Shown one piece after another: positions 53,501-64,000 of a stretch of DNA of 64,000 nt (its first letter is position 1; every line of letters starts with the position of its first letter). This stretch comes from Maylandia zebra (taxonomy: Eukaryota > Chordata > Actinopteri > Cichliformes > Cichlidae). The notes beneath the pieces were generated by a model, which saw only the letters and a program-made list of their open reading frames with translations, made no database searches and was not told the DNA's origin. A program made the translations under genes and the position numbers. Where the stretch lies: contig NC_135185.1 of NCBI RefSeq assembly GCF_041146795.1, forward strand, positions 25,728,029 to 25,792,028. Reading direction: 5' to 3'.

Positions 53501-55729
53501 CATAAATCTGTGATGTAATATTTCAAAAGCTCAAACATAAATATATCTACTTACATCCTTATATACCCTCATCATGGACTTGTTTTGCTGTTTTGTACAC
53601 CGCCTCCCCCACACCTTCAAAAGAGCTTAGTGGAAATAATTTTTAGCTCTTTGATGTGCGATTATGACTGGTTTTATGTGTGGCTGCTTTGATGAAAATG
53701 ATGGCTTTTCTTCCACACACGCATCTCGCCCCGCCCTCGCCTACTACACAAGGCTTGATTATGACACTCTAAGATTTACTGTGCTATGTAAGACATTGTG
53801 TTATTTGTTCTTAGTCATGCTCTTGCGATTCTATTTAAATCCAGATTATTTTGCGGTTCAATCAGTCTAAAAACAGAAATGTACTGTGGGTGATTTCAAG
53901 AATAGCAGTCTCAGTACAACAATAGAGTATGAGCGCCTTTTTAACTGATGCAGAGTATAAACGGACTCTTATGAACGAGGAACAAAAGTAATCATGCAGT
54001 CCGTGAAATTGAACAAGGCGATTGCTTTTAGGCAAGAATGTGTCAAATTAACGAGCCGAAACAAACCCATAAATAAATAAGAAGTTTAGTAAAGCTGATA
54101 GTGAGAAATAAATGAAAAGATGTTATAACATTATAATAATGGAAAGCATCCACTGTGTTGTATATCCAGGATGGTTACTTGTGCCTAGTTTTAAAGACTT
54201 TGTTTATATCCTCCATATTTTAGATTTTTTTACTTTTTCACTTGCTTGCATAACTTTTCATTGTCTTAATGTAACCACCAGCTCCCCTCTGAGTTTGCTT
54301 TTGAAGCATTATTGTTGGAGGAGAGTTGGAGCAAACGGCATTTAAAACGATTTCTGTATACAGAAAAGGATTATTGATGCTGTTGCTGATGTTTTGTCGT
54401 GGAGTATGTTTTTGTTGTGTTTCCTTTTGTTTTGGTCCCTTATTTAGCTTTGTTTGTTCATTTCTGTTCCCATCATTGTTCGTTCCCGCCCACGAGTGCT
54501 CTCTTTGCTATCATTGTCTACTTTTCACCGTCTCCATCATGCTGCCTATTGGCTGTACTGTGGCATTCTGATGTACGCTTTTGAGCATTTGTTGCTTTGA
54601 TAATTATTTGGTTGTGTGAAATGGATCTTAAACTTAAGCATAAACACTTCCTACTTTATTTAAATTTAGTGTGCTCAGTCTACAATCTCATTGCACCAGT
54701 GCACCACTTGTGCCCATTTCAGCTGCCATTAGAATCCCATAGCTTTCAATTAGATCTGAAAGAATAGAACGCTCTTCCATCCTCTGGTGAACAGTCTTAT
54801 GATTTCTTCCTTTCTCTTTGTTTGCTTGCCTTGGAAAATGATACCCATTTCTCAGAATACAATGTTTTCTTCAAAGCTTTGAAACTGCCTCGGGTCCCTC
54901 CCTGTTCTTTCTTCTTCTTCTTCTCCTTTGTTATGTTTCCTTTAGCAGCGTTGTTGCCTGCATATGGGTCAACGAGTCCGCCTAGCCCAATCCAAAGATT
55001 TGACCTGATTTCAAAGCAATCAGTGGAACCATCGGCACGTGTCACTCTGTGTTTCCTCCTCCTCTCGCTCTGTCTCTGTCCTCCCCACAGAGCTATACGG
55101 CAGCTCATCTCTCCAGCTCCTAAGCTGCTGGACGGGGTTAAAATGTTGAACAGCTGCTGGTGGCCCACCAGATGTGGGCTGTGGACCAAAAACATACTGT
55201 GCAGTCAGTTCTCATATTTGTTATGCAGTTTGCAAAAAGCTTTTTTTTAAATTTCATTTCTTAACAAATTTGCACATTATTAGAATTGAAATGCACCACA
55301 CTAAAGAATGTATTTAATAAAACATGGTTAATAGATAACTATAAAAAGCTATTAAGTCGAACTATAAAACTAGGAATGACTGTGACCAGTTGACTAGACA
55401 AATAAATATTTGCTGCCCTTCCTTAGTCGGTTAAAATTATTATTTCTATTGTATTAATGTATAAAAGCAGGTAACTGTTGCGTCTAAGATGCTACAATAC
55501 CACCATCCATAGCTACATGCCCAAAAGATGCTAAATGGGAAACAATTGAATGGGAAGTTGTTAACAAACAAGCTGATAATACTGATGACAGTCATGGTAA
55601 CAATCATAGTTCTGCAGCACTCAATTCAGAAAATTGATATTTGTAGAGTGTCGGTGCAAAAATCTTGAGCAGTGATTTATTAAAATGTCTGCAAAAATAC
55701 ATGGAAATACAATATATAAGGAAAAAAAT
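50546..55729. other. rcan3 intron, central part
   Basis: No exon is supported. A 164-residue plus-strand frame at 51507-52001 overlaps a 94-residue minus-strand frame. Neither has motifs, and both are probably chance. A short G run lies near 52360. Confidence 0.45.
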
Positions 55730-56230
55730 AGAATTTGAACAATTCTAACGAGCTTCAACACCAATCGAACTCCTTTATCTAAGCTTTCTTGTAATTTGTT
55801 TACGTAGTCTTCAGGAATAGTTCTCAGGGCTTCTTGAACAACATTCAGAGCTATTCTTTGGATGTTGGCTGCCGTTTGTAGTGTTCTCTGTCAAGATGAT
55901 CCCGCACTGCTTCAATAATGTTGATGCTATTTATGACACTATGTTTGCACTGAAGCACCGCAGCAATTTCCTAATGTTGTAAACCTGCTCAACATTTGGC
56001 AATAAAACCCCTTTCTGATTCTGATTCTGATTCTGATGTCCGAGCTCTGGGAAGATCAATCCATTACTGACAGTGTTCCATCCATTGTGCGGTTTTCTAT
56101 CCAGATATGCTTTTATTGTGGTGTGTTTGGGATCATTGTCAGGCTGTAAAATGAAGCCATTGCAAATAGGATTCTTCACATTTTTAAGGACACACTGTAC
56201 ACCATGCCAACACATGCCAAGTTTGGGGGT
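55730..56230 (-). mobile_element. Tc1/mariner relic interrupted by a LINE tail
   Basis: Minus-strand 56215-56040 encodes LQPDNDPKHTTIKAYLDRK, the DNDPKH motif with the second catalytic Asp of Tc1/mariner transposases, then GWNTVSNGLIFPELGHQ. After an interruption (55927-56033) the same strand continues with the block IIEAVRDHLD, which carries the last catalytic Glu region. The relic ends near 55730. Stops and frameshifts elsewhere show that it is dead. Confidence 0.78.
55927..56033 (+). mobile_element. L2-like LINE 3' tail inserted in Tc1 relic
   Basis: The 107-base insert ends in AATAAAACCCCTTTC and three CTGATT units, like the tail of the LINE at 23490-24340. TGATG occurs at both edges (55922-55926 and 56034-56038) as a probable target duplication. 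Removing it restores continuity of the transposase reading. Confidence 0.65.
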
Positions 56231-59029
56231 AATAGAGTAGGTCTTTGAGAATCAGCTTGTTAATGCAAAAATACTATTTTATGCTGGTAAAACTGTGTTA
56301 TCTTAGCATTTTTCCATAGATTTACAGTTTAAAATGGTTATTTGCTAAGTCTGTTATGTGTAGACACAGCATTGGTTAGGTTAGGTGAGTTGAGGTTGCA
56401 GATGCACAGCAATTGTGGTCAATTATGAAGGAGTTTAAATAGCATTCCATATGTAAAATGTAGAAGTGGATATGGATAAGAGTGCCAGCTGAGCCTTCAG
56501 CTGATGTCGGCTAGCGCTGAGATCAGCTAATTTGCCAGGATTGCTGTTGCTTTGGTGTATCGTTATCCCACAGGTTAATGTTGGCACGGCTATTCTCCAG
56601 ATAGGTACATTAGAGAATTTCAAGATGTCAAATGTGCTTTCAAATCTATGACCACTACATATTTAATGACAATACATTTTAAGGGGAAAAATGAATAATT
56701 TAAGAGTAACTTTCAAAAATGCTGATCTGTCAGCAGCTGTCATCAGATTTTGATTTATCTAGCTAAATCTTGATTGTAAGTACACGATATGAGCTTTTTT
56801 TTACACCTGAACCCTACCCAGGAGTGCAGTGCACATATTGAAATTCTGTTTGCATAGGTGCAGATTTCCCATGTTAACAGGCTCATTTCTGTTAATTAGG
56901 AGAAAATAGTTACAGTCAGATTTGACCTTTGGGAGTTGTGCCTATCACTGTTAATTAAAGTTTGATTGCCAGAAGTCATGTAAAACTCTCGTCTATCTGA
57001 ATGACTTCAGCAGCTTCATCATCCTCCCCTCAATTTTCTGAGCTCAATTGCAGAATTCAAACCACCAGATTAAAAAGAGAAAAAACGTTTGGGGCTTTGA
57101 AGCAGTGTTGATGGAGGCTACTTGTTTTCGTCATTTCTGTTGTGTGCTCATCTTCAGGTTTTGACGCTGTACTTTGCACACAGCAGGACCTTGCTCTCTT
57201 TCACTCTGTTTCACTCAGCCCCTCACTACTTTTATTCCCTCTACACCAGCTCTGCCTCTCTGTGCTATTCTTTTCTGCCTCATGCTGTCTCACCTACACT
57301 CTGTAGATCTGTCTCTCTGCCCTGTAGACATTCTTTTATCCTCCCATCCCTCTGTCTCCCTCTGGCTCCCTGCGCCTGTACTTGGCTGCTTGCTATAAAA
57401 ATAGCTTGGCCTAGATTACAGCAGCTGCATTGGCGCTGGCACTACAGTTGGTTTGGCTGGGCCAAGTGAGGTAGCCTGTTGTAATAAGAGGTTGGCAGTG
57501 AAGAGATGGAGTGCATGTGTGTATGTGTACATGTGTTTGTGTGTAAACATATACTAACGCGTGTCTTTGTGTTCATTTTTAATACACAGGCAATATACAG
57601 TATACTGTAGATTTGCATGCAGTTATTAGAGTTGTGCTTGTGCAGAGAAGCGTTTGGTTATATATGTGCATGTGCATGCATGTGTCCATACTATGAGCAT
57701 GCGTGTATCAGCCCACCAATGGTGATCCACTGCCCTGATTCCTCCCCCCCCCCGCTCCACTGCAGAGCTCCACTTCAGAATACAAATTGTGTTCGTCAGT
57801 GAGTCTGAGACAGTGTCTCATCCTTTGAGCATCTCTGCTGCCTCTCCGTCCACTCCTCTCCTCATCTCTTATGAAGTGCATTGTGCACATTAGAGAGAGC
57901 AATAGCTGGATTGCTATCCTATTGACTGCACTTTATGTGATAATTGCATGTATAACCGCTTATTGGTCATAAAGAAGCGAGGTTTAAGTGAAAGACAAAA
58001 CACATTAGGTTACCAGGGGTTTACATTTCCTAAATCTAACCGTGTTCTTGGCATGTATCTTTACACTTTATATTTAGACACTGTTCTGTCAATATCTGCC
58101 TACAAAAAGAGACAACCGTACTGCAGCTTTTACTGTGTCACTACTAAATTAGCTGCAGCTTAAGCAAACAGATTAAACTTGACAGAATATTTCTATTTTA
58201 GGAGATGTACTTTGGAGTTGCTGGTGGACATATTTTGTTACCTTGCCAACAGTCTTTAAGTGAAGCTAAATTTATAGACCGCTGCCGGAATCCACATATT
58301 AACCGTACAGATGTAAGAGTGGTATCGGTTTTCTCATCTTGGCCTCAGGAAGATTTTTGTATGACGTGGAATTTATGGAAGCATATACATACAGCGTACC
58401 TCAGTAAATTGAATCTATAAAACAGTGCTGACCATAACAGCATTGTTACTTATAGCTAACAATAGACCAGAACATCTTCAGTTCTGCTGTTAACCCTCTA
58501 AATTGCCAGCATTTGAAAGGAAAAAATGAAAAACGTAGTGTTCCTCAGGTTTTTTCTTTCAGATTTTTATATAAGCCTTTATATTTTCCTGCACAAAGTC
58601 TTGTTTGGGCTCTCTTCATCCTGTGAGATCTAACAGAGAGAATTGTGAATGAGGAGAGAAGAATTGAGAATGAGGAGGAGCAGAGCTGCAGAATGAGGCC
58701 AGAGAGGAAGAAAAGTGCTTCATCATCCGCGGCGATCCATCCTACTTATCAGCTGCGACAAAACAGATCAAAGGAAGCTGCGCAACACATGCAGTGGTCT
58801 GCACGGTTTGTTGATGCCAGTGGCCACAGCAGCGCTCCTTTAACCTTGACCCACCCACAACATTCATGTGAACTAATTATTTAGCTCTGATTTTGCACCA
58901 TTCCTTACTGCCTTTAGTCCTTATTTTTAATTTAACAGACCTAATTCTACTCATATGTGTTGTTTCTGTACATTTTCTTCTTAAACATAAATTTTTGGAC
59001 ATACTTTTAAATCAAATCCCCATTAGATA
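56231..59029. other. rcan3 intron, right part
   Basis: No gene or transposon protein is recognised. Pyrimidine-rich and AT-rich frames (for example 57122-57469) look like chance. Confidence 0.5.
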
Positions 59030-59030
59030 G

Positions 59031-59114
<84 letters not shown>
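59030..59114. repeat. (AT)n microsatellite, left flank of LINE
   Basis: About 42 AT units immediately before the retroelement at 59115. Confidence 0.95.
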
Positions 59115-59117
<3 letters not shown>

Positions 59118-60638
59118 TACGGATACCGACTACGGAACGGAGCAGTTGTCAGCCACCTCCTGTACATGGATGACATCAAGCTGTATGCCAAGAGTGAACG
59201 AGACATCGATTCACTGATCCACACTACCAGGCTATACAGCAATGACATTGGAATGTCGTTCGGACTGGAGAAGTGTAGTCGGATGGTAACAAAGAGAGGG
59301 AAGGTAGTCAGAACTGAGGGGATTGAACTACCAGAAGGCAACATTGCAGACATAGAGGACAGTTACAAGTACCTGGGGATCCCGCAGGCAAATGGGAACC
59401 ATGAAGAGGCCGCTAGAAAGGCTGCAACCACCAAGTACCTGCAGAGGGTCAGGCAAGTCCTGAGGAGTCAGCTGAATGGTAAGAACAAGATCCGGGCCAT
59501 CAACACATACGCCCTGCCCGTGATCAGGTACCCTGCTGGGGTAATAAGCTGGCCAAAGGAGGAGATAGAAGCCACTGACATAAAGACAAGAAAGCTCCTG
59601 ACCATGCATGGAGGGTTTCACCCCAAGTCCAGCACCCTGAGGCTGTACGCTAAGCGGAAGGAAGGGGGCCGGGGACTGGTGAGTGTCAGCACCACAGTCC
59701 AGGATGAGACAACGAACATCCAAGAATACATTGGGAAGATGGCCCCAACTGACCGAGTGCTCAGTGAATACCTCAGGCAGCAGAAACCCAAGAAAGAGGA
59801 GGGAGACGAGGAACCATCATGGAAGGACAGGCCCCTGCACGGTATGTACCACCGGCAGATAGAGGAGGTGGCTGATATCCAGAAATCCTACCAGTGGCTG
59901 GACAAAGCTGGACTGAAAGACAGCACAGAGGCACTAATCATGGCAGCACAAGAACAAGCTCTGAGCACAAGATCCACAGAGTCTGGGGTCTATCACACCA
60001 GGCAAGACCCCAGGTGCAGGCTGTGTAAAGATGCCCCAGAGACAATCCAGCACATAACAGCAGGGTGCAAGATGCTAGCAGGCAAGGCATACATGGAACG
60101 CCATAACCAAGTGGCCGGCATAGTGTACAGGAACATCTGTGCCGAGTATAACCTGGAAGTCCCGAGGTCAAAATGGGAGATGCCCCCAAGGGTGGTGGAG
60201 AATGACCGAGCTAAGATCCTGTGGGACTTCCAGATACAGACGGACAAAATGGTGGTGGCTAACCAACCGGACATAGTGGTGGTAGACAAACAGAAGCAGA
60301 CGGCCGTAGTGATCGATGTAGCGGTTCCCAATGACAGCAATATCAGGAAGAAGGAACACGAGAAGCTGGAGAAATACCAAGGGCTCAGAGAAGAGCTCGA
60401 GAGGATGTGGAGGGTGAAGGTAACGGTGGTCCCCGTGGTAATCGGAGCACTAGGTGCGGTGACTCCCAAGCTAGGCGAGTGGCTCCAGCAGATCCCGGGA
60501 AAAACATCGGAGATCTCTGTCCAGAAGAGCGCAGTCCTGGGAACAGCTAAGATACTGCGCAGGACCCTCAAGCTCCCAGGCCTCTGGTAGAGGACCCGAG
60601 CTTGAAGGATAAACCGCCCGCAGGGGCGTGCTGGGTGT

Positions 60639-60643
<5 letters not shown>
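59115..60643 (+). mobile_element. 5'-truncated RLE-type non-LTR retrotransposon
   Basis: An uninterrupted frame runs from 59115 to the stop at 60590, 491 codons if read from the insertion point (first ATG 59166). It begins inside the reverse transcriptase at the catalytic box LLYMDDIKLYAKS. It then passes through the thumb and connection regions, a zinc-knuckle CRLCKDAPETIQHITAGC (C-x2-C-x8-H-x4-C, near residue 284 counted from 59166), and a C-terminal restriction-like endonuclease motif. That motif is QPDIVVVDK, with Asp 369 followed by IDVAVP, Asp 384. This order is that of R2/R4/NeSL-type elements, which lack an apurinic endonuclease; fish Rex6 is one such lineage. The 3' UTR is only about 50 bases. 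AT microsatellite lies on both sides. The absence of stops suggests recent insertion. Confidence 0.88.

Positions 60644-60678
<35 letters not shown>
60644..60678. repeat. (AT)n microsatellite, right flank of LINE
   Basis: About 17 AT units directly after the T-rich 3' end of the element. It is probably the other half of the tract at 59030. Confidence 0.95.
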
Positions 60679-60681
<3 letters not shown>

Positions 60682-60839
60682 GCTCATATTATTAAGCCAA
60701 AGCTAAAGGGGGAGCCTGCGGTGGTACCTGAAATGTAATGTGTTATCATTTCAATGTGTCAGATCCCCTTTTTTATCTGTCGTCCTCAGTGCATCATTGT
60801 AAATATAACCATCTATTCATTTGTTTCTGCTTGTCCAGT

Positions 60840-61060
60840 TTGGGCAGTAAGTAACTGTGGTTCAGCTAGAAGATCCTGGGTTTGAATCTAAGGCCTGGCT
60901 GGGAGCCTGTCTCTGCAGAAATGTGGTTGTGGGTACTCCAGCTTCCTCCTACAGAACAAAGATGTGCATGGATATACAGAAGTAGCCCCAGACTCACATG
61001 CAGGTTGGTTATCACCAGCATGTGTGCTACATGCTGTAAGTGGTAAATTTGCAGTGCCAC
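60840..61060 (+). mobile_element. Decayed tRNA-type SINE
   Basis: It retains a B-box-like GGGTTTGAATCT, then ACTCCAGCTTCCTCCTACA and CAAAGATGTGCATG, paralleling the SINE at 32338-32674. The tail is missing. Confidence 0.5.
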
Positions 61061-63160
61061 ATAGTATAATATACTGTTTTACAGTATGTTACAATATTCC
61101 AGAAGTAATAATTGATTAGTTCCAGGCAGAAAGGACCTAATCTCTGTTTATCTGCAAACATTTGCTTTGCTGATCTTTCTGTTAACAGGAAGTGAAACTT
61201 ACTTTTTTTTCAGCTTTGACTCAAAGCTTTGTAAATAGGGGAAAGTGAAAAGAGAATTTTCCAAGAGGGCATAAATAAATGATCACAACCTCTGGCAAAC
61301 TTAGACTACATTAAATTCAAGTAAACAGAGCTGATTCAAAAGAAAAGACGACATATGCGTGCTGCTTTATCACTCCTCTGCGTGTGATTAATGAGCTGTG
61401 GGAGTGCTTTTGATGTAACATCTAAACCTGTCAGGTATCATCACCAGCGCTGCCTGCTCGTGCTGCCATGACTTGAAAGACTAAAACAGTTTCAATCTCA
61501 ACAGATGAAGCAGCTGACGGTGCTTTTCAGACAAGGTCAACATGTTACTGTGTCTGATATGTTGTGTTTTGTGGCTTTTACAGGGGAATTTTTCCAGACC
61601 GAGTGACTGACACTGTCTGCTGGAGGAATGTCACAGTCATCCATAAATATCTTTCTCATGTTCTCCGTCTGCTCAGTGTGGACAATGCCTGACACACACA
61701 GACAGAAATAGCCCTCACGGCCCAGAGCCTTAATATTAATGGCTTATAGGGACTTTGTTGTCTCGGCTGGTTAGACAATTATTATTATGAAATGGAGTGC
61801 TGGAGAGACAGATGATCTGAGTGATGGAAAGAAGACAAGGTGTGTTAGCATTTTACGCAATGGCATAATGTCTGTGGAATCTGGAAAATGATTGGTCTTC
61901 AAGTGGAATGGAAACTCAGTCTATCAGTATAATCAAGGAGCTGTGGCAGCATCACCAGCTTCATCAGCTGCTTTATTGTGAGTCATAAAGAGCCACAGTA
62001 CCACTAAAGTACAAACCAGTAACTGAAAAGTTCTTAAAAGGTTTTCGAGGCATCAAAATGCTGACAAAATAAGGTATATCTATTAACAGCATGCAGACAG
62101 ACATCGGCATGATGGGCTTTTAGGCTTGTTGTTTGTCTGTATATTCCTATTCTCATGAAGTCACAGACCATGTCAACTGAAGGCAGCAAACAACTGACAT
62201 CTGTGGTTATGCAATTGTGGCTTGACAAGGCAAAAAATAAAGCAGCGGATGCCTTCAGCGGAAAACATATTTTTCATTCACAGTGCTGATGGTAAGCCAG
62301 TAATCAGAGTGTATGTAATGTGCTGTGTTGGGCAGAAAAACTACACAAACACAGCTTGTATAGGATTGACTTTAACAGTTGATTTCACAAGGATTGTATT
62401 CATAACAGTGACAGCACATGTTAATAGACACCAATGTACCAGAAATATAAGGTGCAAACATTATAGCAGAACTGCTAATTTACATCTGTAGTCCCGGAGC
62501 AGGTCGCATAAGAACTTTATAATAAACAAAGACATGTAGCTGTGAGCCTTGTGTAACTTGATACTGCTGGACTAAAACGGATGCTGTGGATTAAGAGAAT
62601 ATTCAGCAGAAAATCCAAACCATACACCTCCACGCTCCAGTATACTGACTATATAACCTTGTGATCTGAGATGTATTGAATTAACTTGATGTCTATTTCT
62701 GGAAAGGTAATGTTGAATCAGCTCCTCGCTTTTATTGTAAGATGATATTTTGTCTTATCTCCTCTCTGACTCCCTGAAGAAGTGAACCGTAACGGTACAG
62801 TTGAGGATCTCTCATGCTACACTTGAACTGGTGCTTATACAGCTTCTGCTCTCATTGTCCACCCCATATTTGTTGTCAGTATATCACAAAGACATCAGGT
62901 GTAAACACGACTTTCTTCTTAATGAATGGGTTGGTCTGTGTGACTCTGATGCTGGTGTTGTTTGACGTAAACATGGATTGATTTTTTTTTTTCAAAGATG
63001 GTTGTGACACATTTTTCTCCCTCAACCCCGCGAACACAAAAGACAATTGTAATAAAAATAAAATGCAACAAAAGCGGAATAAACCGGCCGGTGAATTCTG
63101 CAGTGCGCCCTGCGTGGTTCGTCAAGCTCTACAGTGGCGTAAAACAAGACGAACGTGAGG
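61061..63160. other. rcan3 intron before internal promoter
   Basis: AT-rich with no supported coding sequence. Short frames lack motifs. Confidence 0.5.
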
Positions 63161-63167
63161 ATGGTAA

Positions 63168-63175
63168 TGACGTCA
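63168..63175. promoter_or_regulatory. rcan3: Full CRE palindrome in the internal rcan3 promoter
   Basis: TGACGTCA, the full cAMP-response element, lies 285 bases upstream of the alternative ATG. It is followed by a GA-rich tract (63208-63232) and a GC-richer leader, consistent with a promoter and first exon starting near 63200-63260. Confidence 0.55.
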
Positions 63176-63459
63176 ATGTGGAGCCAGGAGCGGGGAGGGC
63201 AGGAGCCAGAGAGAGAGAGAGACGGAGAGAGTTTGTGCAGTTGCTGCAGCATCACTCACAGCAGCGCGTAAGTGCAGCGAGGAGTCCAGCCTCGACTCAC
63301 GCAGCCGATTAAAAAAGAAACCATCCAGAACAGTCCGCCGGACTTAACCGCAGCTTCCTGGAGAAAAAAGCGACAGATATCTGCGTTTTCTGCGCCCTGC
63401 TAGAGTGGAAGAGAAAGACTTTTACTCATTTTTTTTAAAAACCCAAAACACGCAAGGGA

Positions 63460-63546
63460 ATGCCATCGATAAATATGAAACTGGAGATGGTGACCATCAT
63501 CGCCTGCGAAGTAGATATTGAGGTGTTTACATCAGATAAAATGCAG
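63460..63546 (+). CDS. rcan3: RCAN3 alternative short-form first coding exon
   Basis: ATG at 63460 opens 29 codons that end exactly at ATGCAG|GTACGG (donor at 63547), phase 0. The peptide starts MPSINMKLEM and continues VTIIACEVDIEVFTSDKMQ. It is the same length as the alternative first exons of RCAN1 (isoform 4) and RCAN2, and closest to RCAN2 (…LVACVVDVEVFTNQEVK). It keeps the first beta strand (IIACEVDIEVF) that the long-form exon supplies as [11 protein letters not shown]. The phase equals that of the exon at 43435-43644, so either can splice to the shared exons beyond 64000. A leader with a CRE lies upstream. The gene is cut by the window edge. Confidence 0.82.
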
Positions 63547-64000
63547 GTACGGTTCACCCATAAAAAATGCACGTTGAAATGAAGCCTGCTTTTTGCGGTG
63601 TGTTGTGCAGCAGTTTGCTCGGGGCGACTGCATGCTGCCCCTGTAGAAGCGCATGAATGTCTTGGGTGACGTTGAATGCAGCCCTTCCTCAAACGAGGAT
63701 TTTTATCAATGGGAGCCGCATCTCGGGGAGACGCACGCGCAGCGCCGCGCGTGCACGCCGCAGTGATTGACGCTGAATGAATTGCAAAAATTGCTGAAAA
63801 ATGCACGAATGTTTTTTTAAGGAATCATTGTGTATGCGTCAGTGTGTGTGTGCTTCAGATAGACGGCAATTATAAGATGAGGCTCGCAAGGCGATATTGG
63901 AATGGGGTATGATGAAGTGGATTGTCCATGCAAGACACATGTATGGAAATAAGCGAGGCGATGCTTAGACGCAGTGGCGAACAGGCTGTCTTGTACCCCC
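63547..64000. other. rcan3: Intron after the alternative rcan3 exon
   Basis: A CpG-rich block at about 63715-63765 follows the exon, as expected for an internal CpG-type promoter region. No further exon is seen before the edge. Confidence 0.5.

Noticed and set aside
54822..55250. 142-codon plus frame and 132-codon minus frame
   Set aside because: Biased Phe/Leu/Ser and Lys/Arg composition on opposite strands; no motif or splice signal supports either.
59328..60571. Minus-strand frames of 131, 83, 192 and 70 codons
   Set aside because: Antisense shadows of the RLE-type retrotransposon frame.

Overview
The window is nuclear DNA from a ray-finned fish, most likely a percomorph teleost. A cichlid is possible but cannot be proven from this sequence. 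The evidence is GT-AG introns, long AT-rich non-coding stretches, many CA/GT/AT microsatellites, and several teleost-style transposon relics (Tc1/mariner, L2/Rex1-like LINEs, a Penelope-like element, a tRNA-derived SINE). There is no sign of bacterial or viral gene organisation.

Three protein-coding genes can be assembled by splicing. (1) A grainyhead-like transcription factor, best matching GRHL3, lies on the minus strand from 14296 down to 5893. It has 15 coding exons that join in phase to 562 residues. (2) A NIPA-like magnesium-transporter-family gene, best matching NIPAL3, lies on the plus strand from 34871 to 38612, with 11 coding exons and 383 residues. (3) The 5' part of RCAN3, a calcineurin regulator, lies on the plus strand. 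A first coding exon of 70 residues is at 43435-43644. About 20 kb downstream, at 63460-63546, is a second, alternative first coding exon of 29 residues that resembles the short-isoform first exons of RCAN1 and RCAN2. Both exons end in phase 0 and the shared exons lie beyond the right edge. GRHL3, NIPAL3 and RCAN3 are also neighbours on human chromosome 1p36, so this is conserved synteny. Here grhl3 points away from nipal3, and I see no STPG1 between them.

Layout: 1-5000 is non-coding DNA with a Tc1-like relic split by a Penelope-like element. 5000-14450 is grhl3 with its putative 3' UTR and promoter; intron 1 holds a 62-bp perfect palindrome and a G26 run. 14.5-34.6 kb is a 20-kb intergenic interval between the divergent grhl3 and nipal3, with three L2-like LINE fragments, a SINE and a 200-bp Tc1/mariner-type MITE. 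34.6-39.5 kb is nipal3. 39.5-41.5 kb carries a Tc1-like relic. 41.5 kb to the end is rcan3: a probable non-coding exon 1 with a CCAAT-rich promoter, coding exon, a 20-kb transposon-filled intron, and the internal promoter and alternative exon. The most intact transposon coding sequence is a 5'-truncated LINE with reverse-transcriptase and restriction-like endonuclease motifs, inserted in an AT microsatellite at 59115-60643.

I found no evidence for an entirely new kind of system. The most interesting points are the second coding promoter of rcan3, the perfect palindrome in grhl3, and the nested transposons with readable target-site duplications.
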